From Adonisia turfae CCMR0081 (lineage in GTDB: Bacteria; Cyanobacteriota; Cyanobacteriia; Phormidesmidales; Phormidesmidaceae): 60,687 nucleotides of DNA. Below are positions 33,815-43,280 of the stretch, in pieces. A program made the position numbers and the translations under genes. The notes under the pieces are model-generated. The model searched no databases. It saw only the letters and a list, made by a program, of their open reading frames with translations, and had not been told where the DNA came from. The stretch's first letter is position 1; every line of letters begins with the position of its first letter. Location of the stretch: positions 6,977,879 to 7,038,565 of the forward strand of contig NZ_QXHD01000004.1 of the NCBI RefSeq assembly GCF_011009555.1, given 5' to 3'.

Positions 33815-34744
33815 TTAAAGCACCCGAGCACGAAGCAATGCAGGTGGCAAGCAGAGCAGCTTACGTACTGTAGGGACAAATGCACGTCTGTTAAAGACAT
33901 CGTATTGATTCTCAGCAATTACATCCAGAATCTTGCGATAAAGCATCAGAGCAGACCATACAGGCCAGCGAGCATCAGGGCTTAGAACACTGATACCGCT
34001 TTCTGCCTGACGATAAAACTTTAATGCCCGTTGAATCTGAAAGCGCATCAGTGCGCACCAACGCTCATCAATCACCCCATTCATTAAATCGTCTTCACTA
34101 TATTTGAATAGCTCAAGGTCTTCGAGGGGTAAGTAAATACGACCACGACGGGCATCTTCTCCCACATCACGCAAGATATTAGTGAGCTGATTAGCAATGC
34201 CCAAGGCAATAGCTTCTTCCGTAGGACAAGGTAATGCCTTAGCCCAGGGTGCTGTGTTGTATTCAGGGTCCACACCCATCACTACGGTGGACATTAAACC
34301 CACCGTACCTGCAACCCGATAGCAATATAGCTTTAGATCTTCAAAGGTCTCGTATCGAGAGCATTCTAAATCCATCCGTTGCCCCGAAATCATGTCACGG
34401 AAAGGCTGGATATCTAAGGAGAAATGCTCTAGAGCGTCCACCATAGCGACATCGTAGTCATCCTGAGGATGACCTGAAAAGACAGACTCTAGTTGCTTCT
34501 CCCAATCATTAAGGGTGTCTTCAGTCGTGAACTGAGCAGAAGGGCCATCAACCAACTCATCTGTACGCCTACACCATACATAAATCGCCCAAATGGCACG
34601 GCGTTTGACTTCCGACATCAGCATCGTACCCATATAAAATGTCTTTGAGTACTTAGCTGTAATTTGCCGACAGCGTTCGTAGGACTCATCTACAGAAGCC
34701 AACTTGGACGCAGGCGAGACATTAGTAGTGGGTTGCAGCAGCAT
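33815..34744 (-). CDS. crtB: 15-cis-phytoene synthase
   Basis: CrtB condenses two geranylgeranyl-PP to phytoene, the first committed carotenoid step. The 309-residue protein contains the aspartate-rich motif RRTDELVDG and the second one ANQLTNILRDVGEDARRGRI, plus AGTVGLMSTVVMG. I chose ATG 34744, preceded by AAGAAGGA; an upstream in-frame Met adds ten residues unlike the family. In many cyanobacteria crtB follows crtP (phytoene desaturase), but here the neighbour is a divergent glyA. Confidence 0.96.
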   Translation of the reverse strand: MLLQPTTNVSPASKLASVDESYERCRQITAKYSKTFYMGTMLMSEVKRRAIWAIYVWCRRTDELVDGPSAQFTTEDTLNDWEKQLESVFSGHPQDDYDVAMVDALEHFSLDIQPFRDMISGQRMDLECSRYETFEDLKLYCYRVAGTVGLMSTVVMGVDPEYNTAPWAKALPCPTEEAIALGIANQLTNILRDVGEDARRGRIYLPLEDLELFKYSEDDLMNGVIDERWCALMRFQIQRALKFYRQAESGISVLSPDARWPVWSALMLYRKILDVIAENQYDVFNRRAFVPTVRKLLCLPPALLRARVL

Positions 34745-35129
34745 GGGTGTCCTTCTTAAGCAAAAAAGCGTCAAGAGCTAGTAGGGAGTCAAAAAACAAG
34801 AGATGAATGTTTGCCAGCTAATGACAAATGCAAATTCACCTTACTATCCTTGAACATTTGTAAATGCCCAAGCACAGGATTAATCACAAGTTTTCGTGGA
34901 TTTTATCCATTATAGATTTTCAAGCGTTACATTCTGATACAAAAACGTAACATTAACCTTAGTGAGGTTTCAATTAACCAGAAATTGAAACAGCTAGAGG
35001 CGATGGCTCTAGCTGGTAACCACCCTTTGCAGCACGGTACTATAGTTTGCTGGTAAAACCACGAAGAATTAAATTCCTGTCCTAACTCTTCAGCCAACCA
35101 GACTTATCCAACTTAAAGTATCCATCCCC
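34745..35129. promoter_or_regulatory. divergent crtB/glyA intergenic region with two hairpins
   Basis: This 385-bp region carries the promoters of crtB and glyA. Two perfect 9-bp stem-loops stand almost back to back: GTTTCAATT/AATTGAAAC (34967-34975, 34983-34991) and CAGCTAGAG/CTCTAGCTG (34991-34999, 35007-35015). They lie 115-165 bp before the glyA ATG. I do not recognise a glycine, SAM or other known riboswitch consensus here. Confidence 0.5.
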
Positions 35130-36410
35130 ATGACCACTAATTTTGAATTTTTGAGACAAACTGACCCAGATATTGCCGCCATCATCGAGAACGAACGTCA
35201 GCGTCAACAGGAACACTTAGAGCTAATTGCCAGCGAGAACTTTACATCCCCTGCTGTCATGGCTGCCCAAGGTTCTGTTCTGACAAATAAATACGCAGAG
35301 GGGTTACCTAATAAGCGATATTACGGCGGGTGTGAATTTGTCGATCAGGCTGAGGCTCTGGCAATTGATCGAGTCAAACAGCTGTTTGGAGCGGCCCACG
35401 CTAACGTTCAACCCCATTCGGGTGCTCAGGCTAACTTTGCAGTTTTTCTAGCCTTACTACAACCCGGCGATACCATCCTGGGTATGGATCTTTCCCATGG
35501 TGGTCACTTAACTCACGGCTCTCCGGTGAATGTATCGGGCAAATGGTTCAATGTTGTCCAGTACGGCGTTAACAAGGAAACTGAGCAACTTGACTACGAT
35601 GAAATTCGGAAGCTAGCCCTTGAGCATCGACCTAAAATAATTATTTGTGGCTATTCTGCTTATTCCCGAACTATTCATTTTGATAAGTTCCGAACCATTG
35701 CTGATGAGGTAGGTGCTTACTTCATGGCCGATATCGCTCATATTGCAGGGCTAGTTGCGACAGGTCATCATCCCAATCCCATTCCCCACTGTCATGTAGT
35801 GACCACCACCACACATAAAACATTGCGAGGTCCCCGTGGTGGTCTGATCATGACCAATGACCCTGATTTGGGTAAAAAGTTTGATAAAGCCGTGTTTCCT
35901 GGTAGCCAAGGGGGGCCCTTAGAGCATGTCGTAGCCGCTAAGGCAGTCGCTTTTGGAGAGGCGCTTAAACCCGAATTTAAGACCTATTGCGCCCAGGTAA
36001 TTACCAATGCCAAAGCCCTTGCAGCGCAGCTACAGACACGAGGGTTTAAGGTGGTTTCAGATGGCACCGATAATCACCTGGTATTGGTTGATTTGCGTTC
36101 CATTGGTATGACTGGAAAACAGGCTGACGCTCTAGTCAGCATGGTCAACATTACAGCCAATAAAAATACGGTTCCCTTTGATCCAGAGTCTCCCTTTGTG
36201 ACCAGTGGTCTGCGTTTAGGGTCACCAGCTATGACCACTCGCGGGCTAGGCAGTGAAGAGTTCAAGGAGATTGCCAACATTATTGCTGATCGGCTACTCT
36301 CCCCTGAGGATAGTGATGTTGAAACTGACTGTCGAAATCGTGTTGCAGCTCTCTGTAATCGATTTCCTCTTTATCCTCATCTCCACCCAACAGAGGCTAT
36401 TTTGGCCTAG
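35130..36410 (+). CDS. glyA: Serine hydroxymethyltransferase
   Basis: The PLP enzyme interconverts serine and glycine with tetrahydrofolate, supplying one-carbon units and taking part in photorespiratory metabolism. The 426-residue protein shows EHLELIASENFTSPAVMAAQ, the PLP-lysine segment VVTTTTHKTLRGPRGG (Lys near 230) and SGLRLGSPAMTTRGLG. Full family length. A long-stem terminator follows. Confidence 0.97.
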   Translation: MTTNFEFLRQTDPDIAAIIENERQRQQEHLELIASENFTSPAVMAAQGSVLTNKYAEGLPNKRYYGGCEFVDQAEALAIDRVKQLFGAAHANVQPHSGAQANFAVFLALLQPGDTILGMDLSHGGHLTHGSPVNVSGKWFNVVQYGVNKETEQLDYDEIRKLALEHRPKIIICGYSAYSRTIHFDKFRTIADEVGAYFMADIAHIAGLVATGHHPNPIPHCHVVTTTTHKTLRGPRGGLIMTNDPDLGKKFDKAVFPGSQGGPLEHVVAAKAVAFGEALKPEFKTYCAQVITNAKALAAQLQTRGFKVVSDGTDNHLVLVDLRSIGMTGKQADALVSMVNITANKNTVPFDPESPFVTSGLRLGSPAMTTRGLGSEEFKEIANIIADRLLSPEDSDVETDCRNRVAALCNRFPLYPHLHPTEAILA

Positions 36411-36472
36411 GTAATCTCTTCATGGCTAGATAGCTTCACAATTGCTCTATCTTCCATGGAATTCCTACAAAG

Positions 36473-36512
36473 AATCTTTGATACGTCATGAGTACCTGAC
36501 GTATCAAAGATT
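36473..36512. terminator. long-stem hairpin after glyA (16-bp perfect arms)
   Basis: AATCTTTGATACGTCA at 36473-36488 is exactly complementary to 36497-36512 with an 8-nt loop, followed by TATAAAAA. It lies 63 bp after glyA and about 190 bp before the next gene. The T-run is short, so it may work as terminator or 3'-end stabiliser. Confidence 0.8.
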
Positions 36513-36698
36513 TATAAAAATCCCTATATCTCGCCAATTCCTTTGACAAATCCATAATCGTTATTTGAACCATATAATTACCGGCTTGAAAGATCTAGAA
36601 AACCTGCTAGGGTGACGGTGACTATTGTGTGTGCTGCCAACCCTGTGCGTTGAGTTCATATAAGAGCTTGTGTTGTCTTCCCCCTTACTCTGTCACCC

Positions 36699-37760
36699 AT
36701 GCCCTTTCAGATATATCCCCTGTTAGCTTTTACGCTGTCGGCTGTTGTGGTTCTTGTCGCTACACCGATTGTCAAAAGAATTGGGTTACACAGTGGCCGA
36801 GTTGATATGCCTGGTGGCCGTAAAGTACATAAAGTCCCCATGGTTAGGTTGGGGGGCGTATCAATTTTTTTGGGCTCCGTCGTGGCTCTATTGGTTGTTT
36901 GGAATATTGGTGGCTTTGTTGATGCCCAAGGTCAACAGCTGGTTAATGAACCTGAGGCTGAAATCTGGGGTGTTACCTTGGGAGGCTTGGCATTCTTCTT
37001 AATCGGGTTGTTGGATGATCTATTTGGGCTTTCTGCCATTAGTCGTTTGTTAATGCAGGCTGTTGTCGCGGCTATTACCTGGCATGTAGGGGTGGATATT
37101 GAGTTTGTGTCTATTCCAGGGTTGGGCATTGTTCAACTAGCTGGCTGGGTGAGTTTACCCATAACGGTTGTATGGCTGGTGGGGATGGCTAATGCAATTA
37201 ATTGGATTGATGGGTTAGATGGCTTGGCAGCTGGGGTTTCCGGAATTGCCGCGATTGTCATGATGCTGGTAGCTCTGTTTATGGAGCAGCCTGCTGCAGC
37301 CCTTATTGCCGCCGCTCTTGCCGGTGGAGCCTTGAGTTTTCTCAAGTACAATTTCAATCCTGCCCAAATTTTTATGGGGGATGGCGGGGCCTATTACATG
37401 GGCTTTACCCTGGCAGGGGTAGGGGTCATTGGTCTGGTCAAAGGTGTAACAACAGCTGCGGTATTTTTGCCCTATTTACTGATATTGGCCGTACCCATCT
37501 TGGATATGTCGGCGGTCATCCTGGCTCGTCTGCGCCGAGGGCTGTCCCCGTTTGTTGCAGATAAAAGACATCTCCATCATCGGCTTTTAAATGCTGGATT
37601 ATCCCATCGCTTTACAGTGTTATTTATTTACTCTTTGACCCTATGGGTGGGTAGTCTAGCGTTGGCCTTCTCTGATATGCCCAGTGGCAGGGCCTATGCG
37701 CTTGGTTCAACAGCATTATTAGGCTACACAGGTTGGCGGGCTAAACGTCATGCGAGATGA
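36699..37760 (+). CDS. Polyprenyl-phosphate sugar-1-phosphate transferase (MraY/WecA family)
   Basis: This 353-residue membrane enzyme with about 10-11 segments moves a sugar-1-phosphate, probably GlcNAc-1-P, from its UDP form to undecaprenyl phosphate, the first step of polysaccharide or cell-wall polymer assembly. Motifs are FLIGLLDDLFGLSA, NAINWIDGLDGLAAGVSG, FMGDGGAYYMGFTLAG and DKRHLHHRLLNAGL, the last being typical of WecA/TagO rather than MraY. It is convergent with the GT39 gene, hinting at a shared envelope-glycan theme. Confidence 0.9.
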   Translation: MPFQIYPLLAFTLSAVVVLVATPIVKRIGLHSGRVDMPGGRKVHKVPMVRLGGVSIFLGSVVALLVVWNIGGFVDAQGQQLVNEPEAEIWGVTLGGLAFFLIGLLDDLFGLSAISRLLMQAVVAAITWHVGVDIEFVSIPGLGIVQLAGWVSLPITVVWLVGMANAINWIDGLDGLAAGVSGIAAIVMMLVALFMEQPAAALIAAALAGGALSFLKYNFNPAQIFMGDGGAYYMGFTLAGVGVIGLVKGVTTAAVFLPYLLILAVPILDMSAVILARLRRGLSPFVADKRHLHHRLLNAGLSHRFTVLFIYSLTLWVGSLALAFSDMPSGRAYALGSTALLGYTGWRAKRHAR

Positions 37761-37852
37761 ACCGGTAACGAATCGGCAATGGCCACTGCCAACAAACAAT
37801 AAATTCGTAGGGCAGGGGCCTTATACATGCCCTCTCTTATATCTATCGACCG

Positions 37853-39403
37853 TCAATATGGATAATCGTAGGGCTTTATGAGTTGACCAACGTCGTATAG
37901 ATAGAACGTCTCCGTTGTCGATCTTGCCCGTTGAGTGTCTACGCTTGCTAACAAATCGAACCGCTCAAAGTAGGGGGCGTAGGTAGCTCGGATCTCAGAT
38001 TGATCATCATCGGCAATACTCAGAAACAGCCCTGAATATCCCAACCAATCTTTTGGCTGAAACCAGACTGCATGACCCCGTGGATCTTGAGTAAATGCCA
38101 TTACGGGAGATGACGTGAGAGGGCTAATGGCCATGTCTACATATCCACTGAGCCAGAACTCATTCGTCACTAGAAAATTCGCGGCTGCGATCGCATCTCC
38201 CACACGCCCCTCTTGCAACCGTCGCCGTAGCTGTACCACGTCAATCATGGTGGTGGTTGGATCGGTTTCTGGTGCCACCACCTCAACCACGCCACCGGGG
38301 CGCTGTAGGGTCCCCAGCGCGACATGGCCCAGGGCAAACACTAACAATGTGGCTATCACCAGGGCACTGCTGACCAACCATCGTCTTACTGTTTGGAATG
38401 ACCAGCCGGCCATGGTCACCGCCAGCAATAAACTCAAACTCCACAGTCCTGGAGCAGGCCAAGCCGGATAAATCCGGGTAAAACCGCCGAGCAAGGTAAA
38501 CCCAGCCGCAATGGGCAACCCTAGCCATAGAATAAATCGATGGCGCAAATCACCGTTGGGTACATGCCAGAGGTGACGACCAATGGCCCACCACAGTGGA
38601 AACCCCAAGGCAGGAAACAGGTAGGCAATACCCACCAGCCACACCCCCACCATATTCAGCAAATTAAACTGAGGCCCCGTGGCATCACCGTCAAACCGGG
38701 TAGATAAGTGAAATCCAAAGGAGAGCCAATCATGGTGAAGGTTCCAGTACACCAGCGGCAGTAAAGCCAGGCTAAAAAGCCCTAGGGCGGCCAAGGTCCA
38801 TACGGACACAAGTGCTTGACGATGACGCGTGCTGGTTAAACAAAACCCCACCAAACTCAGCCCTAAAACAAAGCCGTGATATTTGCTCAGACAGACCAGC
38901 CCTAGCAACAGACCAATCAAAGCAATTTTGGCAGTGGGTTGATAGGGTCCCTTCACTGGGAAAAATTCCAAGACAGCCACATACATCGTCACTGACCACC
39001 AAAAGATCAAGGCGTTATCTGGGGCTGCTAGCAGACCAAAGCTGAATATAAATAACGGGCATAGGGAGGCGATCGCAACTGCCCCCATCCCAACTTTCTC
39101 CCCAAACAACTGCCGCCCGCTTAAATAGAGCAACCCCGTACTGAGGCCATATAGAATCAATGCCCCCAGTCGGATCGTCAAGGGTGAAATATACCCCGTT
39201 AACCAGGGACCCAGTGCCGTCGTCAACGCCACCATGACCGGATGGTCAAAATAACTCCAATCCCAATGCTGGGTGTACAAGAAGTAGTAAGCTTCATCAA
39301 ACCCTGGCGGCAACAGCCATGCAATAAGTATTCGTAAAATCCAAGAGCCTATTACCAGCCCCATCAGCCAGCTTGGCCATTGCATCAATTTTCCAGTGGC
39401 CAT
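37853..39403 (-). CDS. GT39-family membrane glycosyltransferase (ArnT/PMT-like)
   Basis: This 516-residue protein has about a dozen membrane segments and the GT-C catalytic Asp in PPGFDEAYYFLYTQHW, followed by SYFDHPVMVALTTALGPW. A C-terminal soluble domain of about 130 residues is on the outer face. Such enzymes use polyprenyl-phosphate sugars to modify lipids, glycans or proteins. The start at 39403 (MATGKLMQWPSW) is preferred over an in-frame Met ten codons earlier. Acceptor and sugar are unknown. Confidence 0.85.
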   Translation of the reverse strand: MATGKLMQWPSWLMGLVIGSWILRILIAWLLPPGFDEAYYFLYTQHWDWSYFDHPVMVALTTALGPWLTGYISPLTIRLGALILYGLSTGLLYLSGRQLFGEKVGMGAVAIASLCPLFIFSFGLLAAPDNALIFWWSVTMYVAVLEFFPVKGPYQPTAKIALIGLLLGLVCLSKYHGFVLGLSLVGFCLTSTRHRQALVSVWTLAALGLFSLALLPLVYWNLHHDWLSFGFHLSTRFDGDATGPQFNLLNMVGVWLVGIAYLFPALGFPLWWAIGRHLWHVPNGDLRHRFILWLGLPIAAGFTLLGGFTRIYPAWPAPGLWSLSLLLAVTMAGWSFQTVRRWLVSSALVIATLLVFALGHVALGTLQRPGGVVEVVAPETDPTTTMIDVVQLRRRLQEGRVGDAIAAANFLVTNEFWLSGYVDMAISPLTSSPVMAFTQDPRGHAVWFQPKDWLGYSGLFLSIADDDQSEIRATYAPYFERFDLLASVDTQRARSTTETFYLYDVGQLIKPYDYPY

Positions 39404-39533
39404 GTTTTCATCCCAATTGCAAAGCGCACGCACCTTCCAAGTATCAGATCAAATTTGCAAGAAATGCTTTACCATCAACCAACACAGGGCACTTTCTCCG
39501 CTTTCCTTTATTAACGACCTATCTTGGCCAACC

Positions 39534-40802
39534 ATGATCACCGGCAGTGCAGAAATCATATGTGTGGGAACTGAGCTACTTTTAGGCGATATTCTCAACA
39601 GTAATGCCCAATACCTGGCCAAGCAGCTGGCCCATTTGGGTATTTCCCATCACTATCAAACCGTTGTGGGTGATAACCCACTGCGCTTAGCAAGAGCAAT
39701 CGCCATTGCCTGTGAACGGTCACGGTTGATTATTTTTACCGGTGGCCTTGGCCCCACCCCTGACGACATTACAACTGCAACGATTGCAGACTTCTTTGGG
39801 GTACCGCTAGTGGAAAACGTCGAGGTTCTGGCTGATATTAAAGCTAAATTTGCTCAGCGCGATCGCGTTATGACTGATAACAATCGTAAGCAAGCCTGGC
39901 TTCCCGAAGGTGCAGATATACTACCGAATACTCAAGGCACAGCCCCCGGTATTCTCTGGCAACCTCGCCCCGGACTGCACATCATGACGTTTCCAGGAGT
40001 ACCGCGAGAACTGTACTCCATGTGGCAAACCACTGCTGTTCCTTATCTACAAGATCAAGGGTGGAGCAATGGCATCATTCATAGCCGCACCCTCAAATTT
40101 TGGGGCACCAGTGAGTCAGGTCTGGCCGCCAAAGTCAATGATTTTCTTCAGCTAGAAAACCCAACAGTTGCCCCCTACGCCAGCGACGGCGTGATTAAGC
40201 TGCGAATTTCAGCTAAGGCAGACTCTTTAAACGCTGCTGAACAGCTCATCGACCCTGTCGCCAAACAACTCAAAGCCATTGGTGGTGTCGACTGCTTTGG
40301 AGAAGACGATGAGACCTTGGGCAATGCTGTCGGGCGGTTGCTCATAGAACAAGCTGCCACTCTAGCTGTAGCCGAATCCTGTACCGGGGGTGGGCTGGGT
40401 GCCATGGTTACCGCCGTTCCAGGCAGTTCCCAATATTTTATGGGGGGAATTATCTCCTATGACAACACCGTTAAAGAGCGGCTACTGGGAGTTTCGCCTC
40501 AGGATTTAGTAACCCATGGGGCTGTCAGTGCTCCAGTTGCTGAACAAATGGCAGGTGGTGTCCGTGCACGGCTGCAAACCGATTGGGGCATCAGTATTAC
40601 AGGCATTGCCGGTCCTGGTGGCGGCAGTCCGCAGAAACCTGTTGGTTTAGTATTTATTGGTGTGGCAAACCAGACAACTACGTGGCATATTGAATGCCGG
40701 TTTGGCCATCGTAAAAGCCGCGAGTGGATTCGTTTAATGAGTCGTAACACCGCGCTAGATATACTCCGACGTACCTTACTCAGTAATCCTCAGACAGTGT
40801 AA
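39534..40802 (+). CDS. cinA: CinA-like competence/damage-inducible protein
   Basis: The 422-residue protein joins an N-terminal MoaB/MogA-like domain (AEIICVGTELLLGDILNSNA, IFTGGLGPTPDDITTATIAD) to a C-terminal NMN-amidase domain (AESCTGGGLGAMVTAVPGSS and SITGIAGPGGGSPQKPVGLV). CinA recycles pyridine nucleotides and is linked to natural transformation in some bacteria. The frame is open 46 codons upstream, but the family start is MITGSAEIICVG at 39534. Confidence 0.93.
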   Translation: MITGSAEIICVGTELLLGDILNSNAQYLAKQLAHLGISHHYQTVVGDNPLRLARAIAIACERSRLIIFTGGLGPTPDDITTATIADFFGVPLVENVEVLADIKAKFAQRDRVMTDNNRKQAWLPEGADILPNTQGTAPGILWQPRPGLHIMTFPGVPRELYSMWQTTAVPYLQDQGWSNGIIHSRTLKFWGTSESGLAAKVNDFLQLENPTVAPYASDGVIKLRISAKADSLNAAEQLIDPVAKQLKAIGGVDCFGEDDETLGNAVGRLLIEQAATLAVAESCTGGGLGAMVTAVPGSSQYFMGGIISYDNTVKERLLGVSPQDLVTHGAVSAPVAEQMAGGVRARLQTDWGISITGIAGPGGGSPQKPVGLVFIGVANQTTTWHIECRFGHRKSREWIRLMSRNTALDILRRTLLSNPQTV

Positions 40803-40976
40803 GTACCGACATCGGGATGACAACACCTTGATCATTTCTGCTAATTCGTTATTATGGTGAATACTTCCACAAGTAACTTCACTGAAGTTTACTTCAAGTT
40901 GATTTGCTATTTGTGGAATTTATAATGGTCTTGTTAAATGAGACCGCACCAGATGAGATTAGGAGCAGCCTGGCTC

Positions 40977-41108
40977 ATGGATATTGGCAAAATTCTGGAA
41001 AAGTTGAAGAACTGGGTAAATCGGGTTTTAGACTCTTTGCTTGGCCCTTCAGCACAACCGGAGCCAGAAGCAATCCCTATTCCAGTTAACGATCGCCGCC
41101 GTCGTTAA
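40977..41108 (+). CDS. 43-residue small protein with amphipathic helix and Arg-rich end
   Basis: A short frame reads MDIGKILEKLKNWVNRVLDS, then LLGPSAQPEPEAIPIPVNDR and ends RRR. The first 24 residues can form an amphipathic helix, followed by a Pro/Glu segment and four arginines. AGGAG is 11 nt before the ATG. An in-frame ATG eight codons upstream (40953) is an alternative start. The composition looks protein-like, unlike a 61-codon frame overlapping it (40904-41089). No known function. Confidence 0.55.
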   Translation: MDIGKILEKLKNWVNRVLDSLLGPSAQPEPEAIPIPVNDRRRR

Positions 41109-41217
41109 GCCCCAGCATCATTTATAAATGGGCTTTCAAGTATTGTCCTAGGATTAACCTCTGTCGCTTCGCTGGTTAGTCTTTGATACTATTCCATGTG
41201 TAGCTTTAGGTGACTCA

Positions 41218-41661
41218 TTGGATAGTATCTTCGTAGTTCATGGCCCTAATTTGAACATGTTGGGCAAACGTGAGCCTGAAATATACGGTCACGATACCCT
41301 GGATGATATCAATCAGGCCTTAGTATCTCTGGCTGAGTCTTTGGGTGTGCAGGTTAGCACCTATCAGTCTAATCACGAAGGTGATTTGGTGGATGCAGTA
41401 CAGGCTACTAGTGAAAAGCATCAAGGATTATTGATAAACCCTGGAGCCTACACTCACACAAGTGTTGCCATCCGTGATGCCATTGCCGCTGTAAATATTC
41501 CAACGGTTGAGGTCCACCTCAGCAATATTCATAAGCGTGAGGCATTTCGTCACCATTCTTACATTGCCCCCATTGCCATTGGTCAAATCTGCGGCTTTGG
41601 CATAAATAGCTATTACCTGGGTCTACGAGCCCTGGTCAATCATTTACAAAATTCAGCCTAG
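41218..41661 (+). CDS. aroQ: 3-dehydroquinate dehydratase, type II
   Basis: The enzyme dehydrates 3-dehydroquinate in the shikimate pathway. The 147-residue protein has the type II lid VHGPNLNMLGKREPEIYG, INPGAYTHTSVAIRDAI and VEVHLSNIHKREAFRHHSYI. The start is TTG at 41218: back to the in-frame stop at 41155 there is no ATG or GTG, and TAGGTGA stands just before the TTG as a ribosome site. Confidence 0.94.
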   Translation: MDSIFVVHGPNLNMLGKREPEIYGHDTLDDINQALVSLAESLGVQVSTYQSNHEGDLVDAVQATSEKHQGLLINPGAYTHTSVAIRDAIAAVNIPTVEVHLSNIHKREAFRHHSYIAPIAIGQICGFGINSYYLGLRALVNHLQNSA

Positions 41662-41756
41662 TACCCGATGGCAGAATTTTGGGAGCTATTGCATCCCCCC
41701 GTCCACATTTATAGTGGGCAAACTTACGCCACAGAGTACTAGTTTAATGGGGTGGT

Positions 41757-43130
41757 TCAAGTCTCAGCAGTTGCAGAGTCAGAGGTTACTTTATCCGATG
41801 CCGCCCCATTCATATCGGATGTTGGGTGCTCATCCTGGCCCTTAGACTCGGAAGATTGGCTCTGCATTTGCGTCTTAAGTTTTTTAAGCTGCTCAACCAT
41901 GATACTGGCCATGGTGCCCGGTGTGCGTTGTTGAACCCAAACCATACTGGCTGACAGCAGCAACTCTTTGAGATAAGCATAGGAAAAATTCTCAGAGGTA
42001 GTTGCGATCGCATCAATTTCATCCAGCGATAACTGCATTTCTGACTTCAACTTCTGATTCCAAAGCTGCAAATAAGCCACGCGGTCGTCCATTCCAGGTG
42101 CTTCAAAATGATACTTGCGATCAAACCGACTAGGACGCTCCAAAATTGCGATATCTAACCGTTCTGGGTGGTTGGTAGAGGCAATCATCAACACTCCATC
42201 GTTGAGGGCGAAACCATCCAACTCATTCAGGAAAAACGATCGATTCTCATCGTCTACTAGAGCATCCAAATCTTCAATCACTACAATGCAAGGGGCAGCC
42301 TCCCTAACCCGATTAAAGGCCAAGCGCATGTTATCAGTATCACTACTCTGACGGGTCTTAAAGCTCTTGATATATAAACAGGGATATCCCAAAGAATTGA
42401 CTAACGCCTTGACCATGTGGGTTTTCCCATTGCCTGGCGGGCCAATAAACAAAAGGCCACGCTTCCAAGGCACGTTGTACTCGGCATACATAGCCTGCGA
42501 TTCAAAGAAGCGTTGAGCATCTTTGTAAATATCTTCTTTGAGGGTGCCAGCCAGGACTAGATTTTCGAGCGTGGCACTTTTAATCGACGCGTATAAATCA
42601 CGATTTTTTTGCCAAAAGCCCCCCTCAAACACCAAAACTTCTTCCCTTACTTGGGAGTTCCATTTACAAACATCAGCAAAAAAGTTATCGGCAACAACCT
42701 GGGTATCTGACAAAATCCAGTAATAACGGCAATCGTCAAAATACCCCTGAGGCCAGGACAGCTGTAAAACCATCAATATGTGCTCCTGCCACTGGACCTC
42801 AAAACAAAAATTCTTTTGCTCATAGCGCAGTTTCTGGTTCTTGGCATCCCAGAGGGTCATTACATGGTTATGCACAACTGCTTCGCGGGCACTTGCCGCA
42901 TAGCCTGGTGGCAAATCAACCGTGCTAATTACCTGGGTCGTACACAGTCCTTCTTCAGCATATTTACGAAGATCAAAATAGTAGCTATCCCCCTCTAAAA
43001 TCTCCTTTTCAGGAAAGCTCTCTGCCAGAAACTGACTGACGTAGTAAGGAATGGAGGCGGGAGACATCCGCAACGCTTCTAGAATTAAATACGTAAGATT
43101 GACTGAACGCGAACCTGATGAATAAAGCAT
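41757..43130 (-). CDS. AAA-family ATPase of unknown role
   Basis: The 457-residue protein (ATG 43130; a longer frame starts at 43241) has an N-terminal domain of about 230 residues that I do not recognise and a C-terminal classical AAA module: Walker A GPPGNGKTHMVKAL, Walker B CIVVIEDLDALVDD, sensor-1 ASTNHPERLD, and an arginine-finger segment ERPSRFDRKYHFE. A Ser/Glu-rich tail of about 40 residues follows. The closest feel is to Bcs1/spastin-like unfoldases. It is divergent from the Pro/Lys-rich gene with 150 bp between starts. Confidence 0.85.
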   Translation of the reverse strand: MLYSSGSRSVNLTYLILEALRMSPASIPYYVSQFLAESFPEKEILEGDSYYFDLRKYAEEGLCTTQVISTVDLPPGYAASAREAVVHNHVMTLWDAKNQKLRYEQKNFCFEVQWQEHILMVLQLSWPQGYFDDCRYYWILSDTQVVADNFFADVCKWNSQVREEVLVFEGGFWQKNRDLYASIKSATLENLVLAGTLKEDIYKDAQRFFESQAMYAEYNVPWKRGLLFIGPPGNGKTHMVKALVNSLGYPCLYIKSFKTRQSSDTDNMRLAFNRVREAAPCIVVIEDLDALVDDENRSFFLNELDGFALNDGVLMIASTNHPERLDIAILERPSRFDRKYHFEAPGMDDRVAYLQLWNQKLKSEMQLSLDEIDAIATTSENFSYAYLKELLLSASMVWVQQRTPGTMASIMVEQLKKLKTQMQSQSSESKGQDEHPTSDMNGAASDKVTSDSATAET

Positions 43131-43280
43131 GCTGAAGCGTATGTGAATGCCTAAAAAGACTGATTTTGCCCTTGGACTATATTTTGCACCGCTTTTCCAT
43201 AACCGATGGGAAAACTTGGGTTTCTCGATGGAATTCGACAACCTATGCTAGGTTATCCACAACAAAGTCCAGGAGTAGCT

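Noticed and set aside
34745..35129. Glycine riboswitch before glyA
   Set aside because: The two hairpins lack the conserved GGAGAG-type core I would expect; left as an unassigned structured region.
40904..41089. 61-codon frame before aroQ
   Set aside because: It overlaps the 43-residue frame in another phase, starts without a ribosome site, and looks less protein-like.
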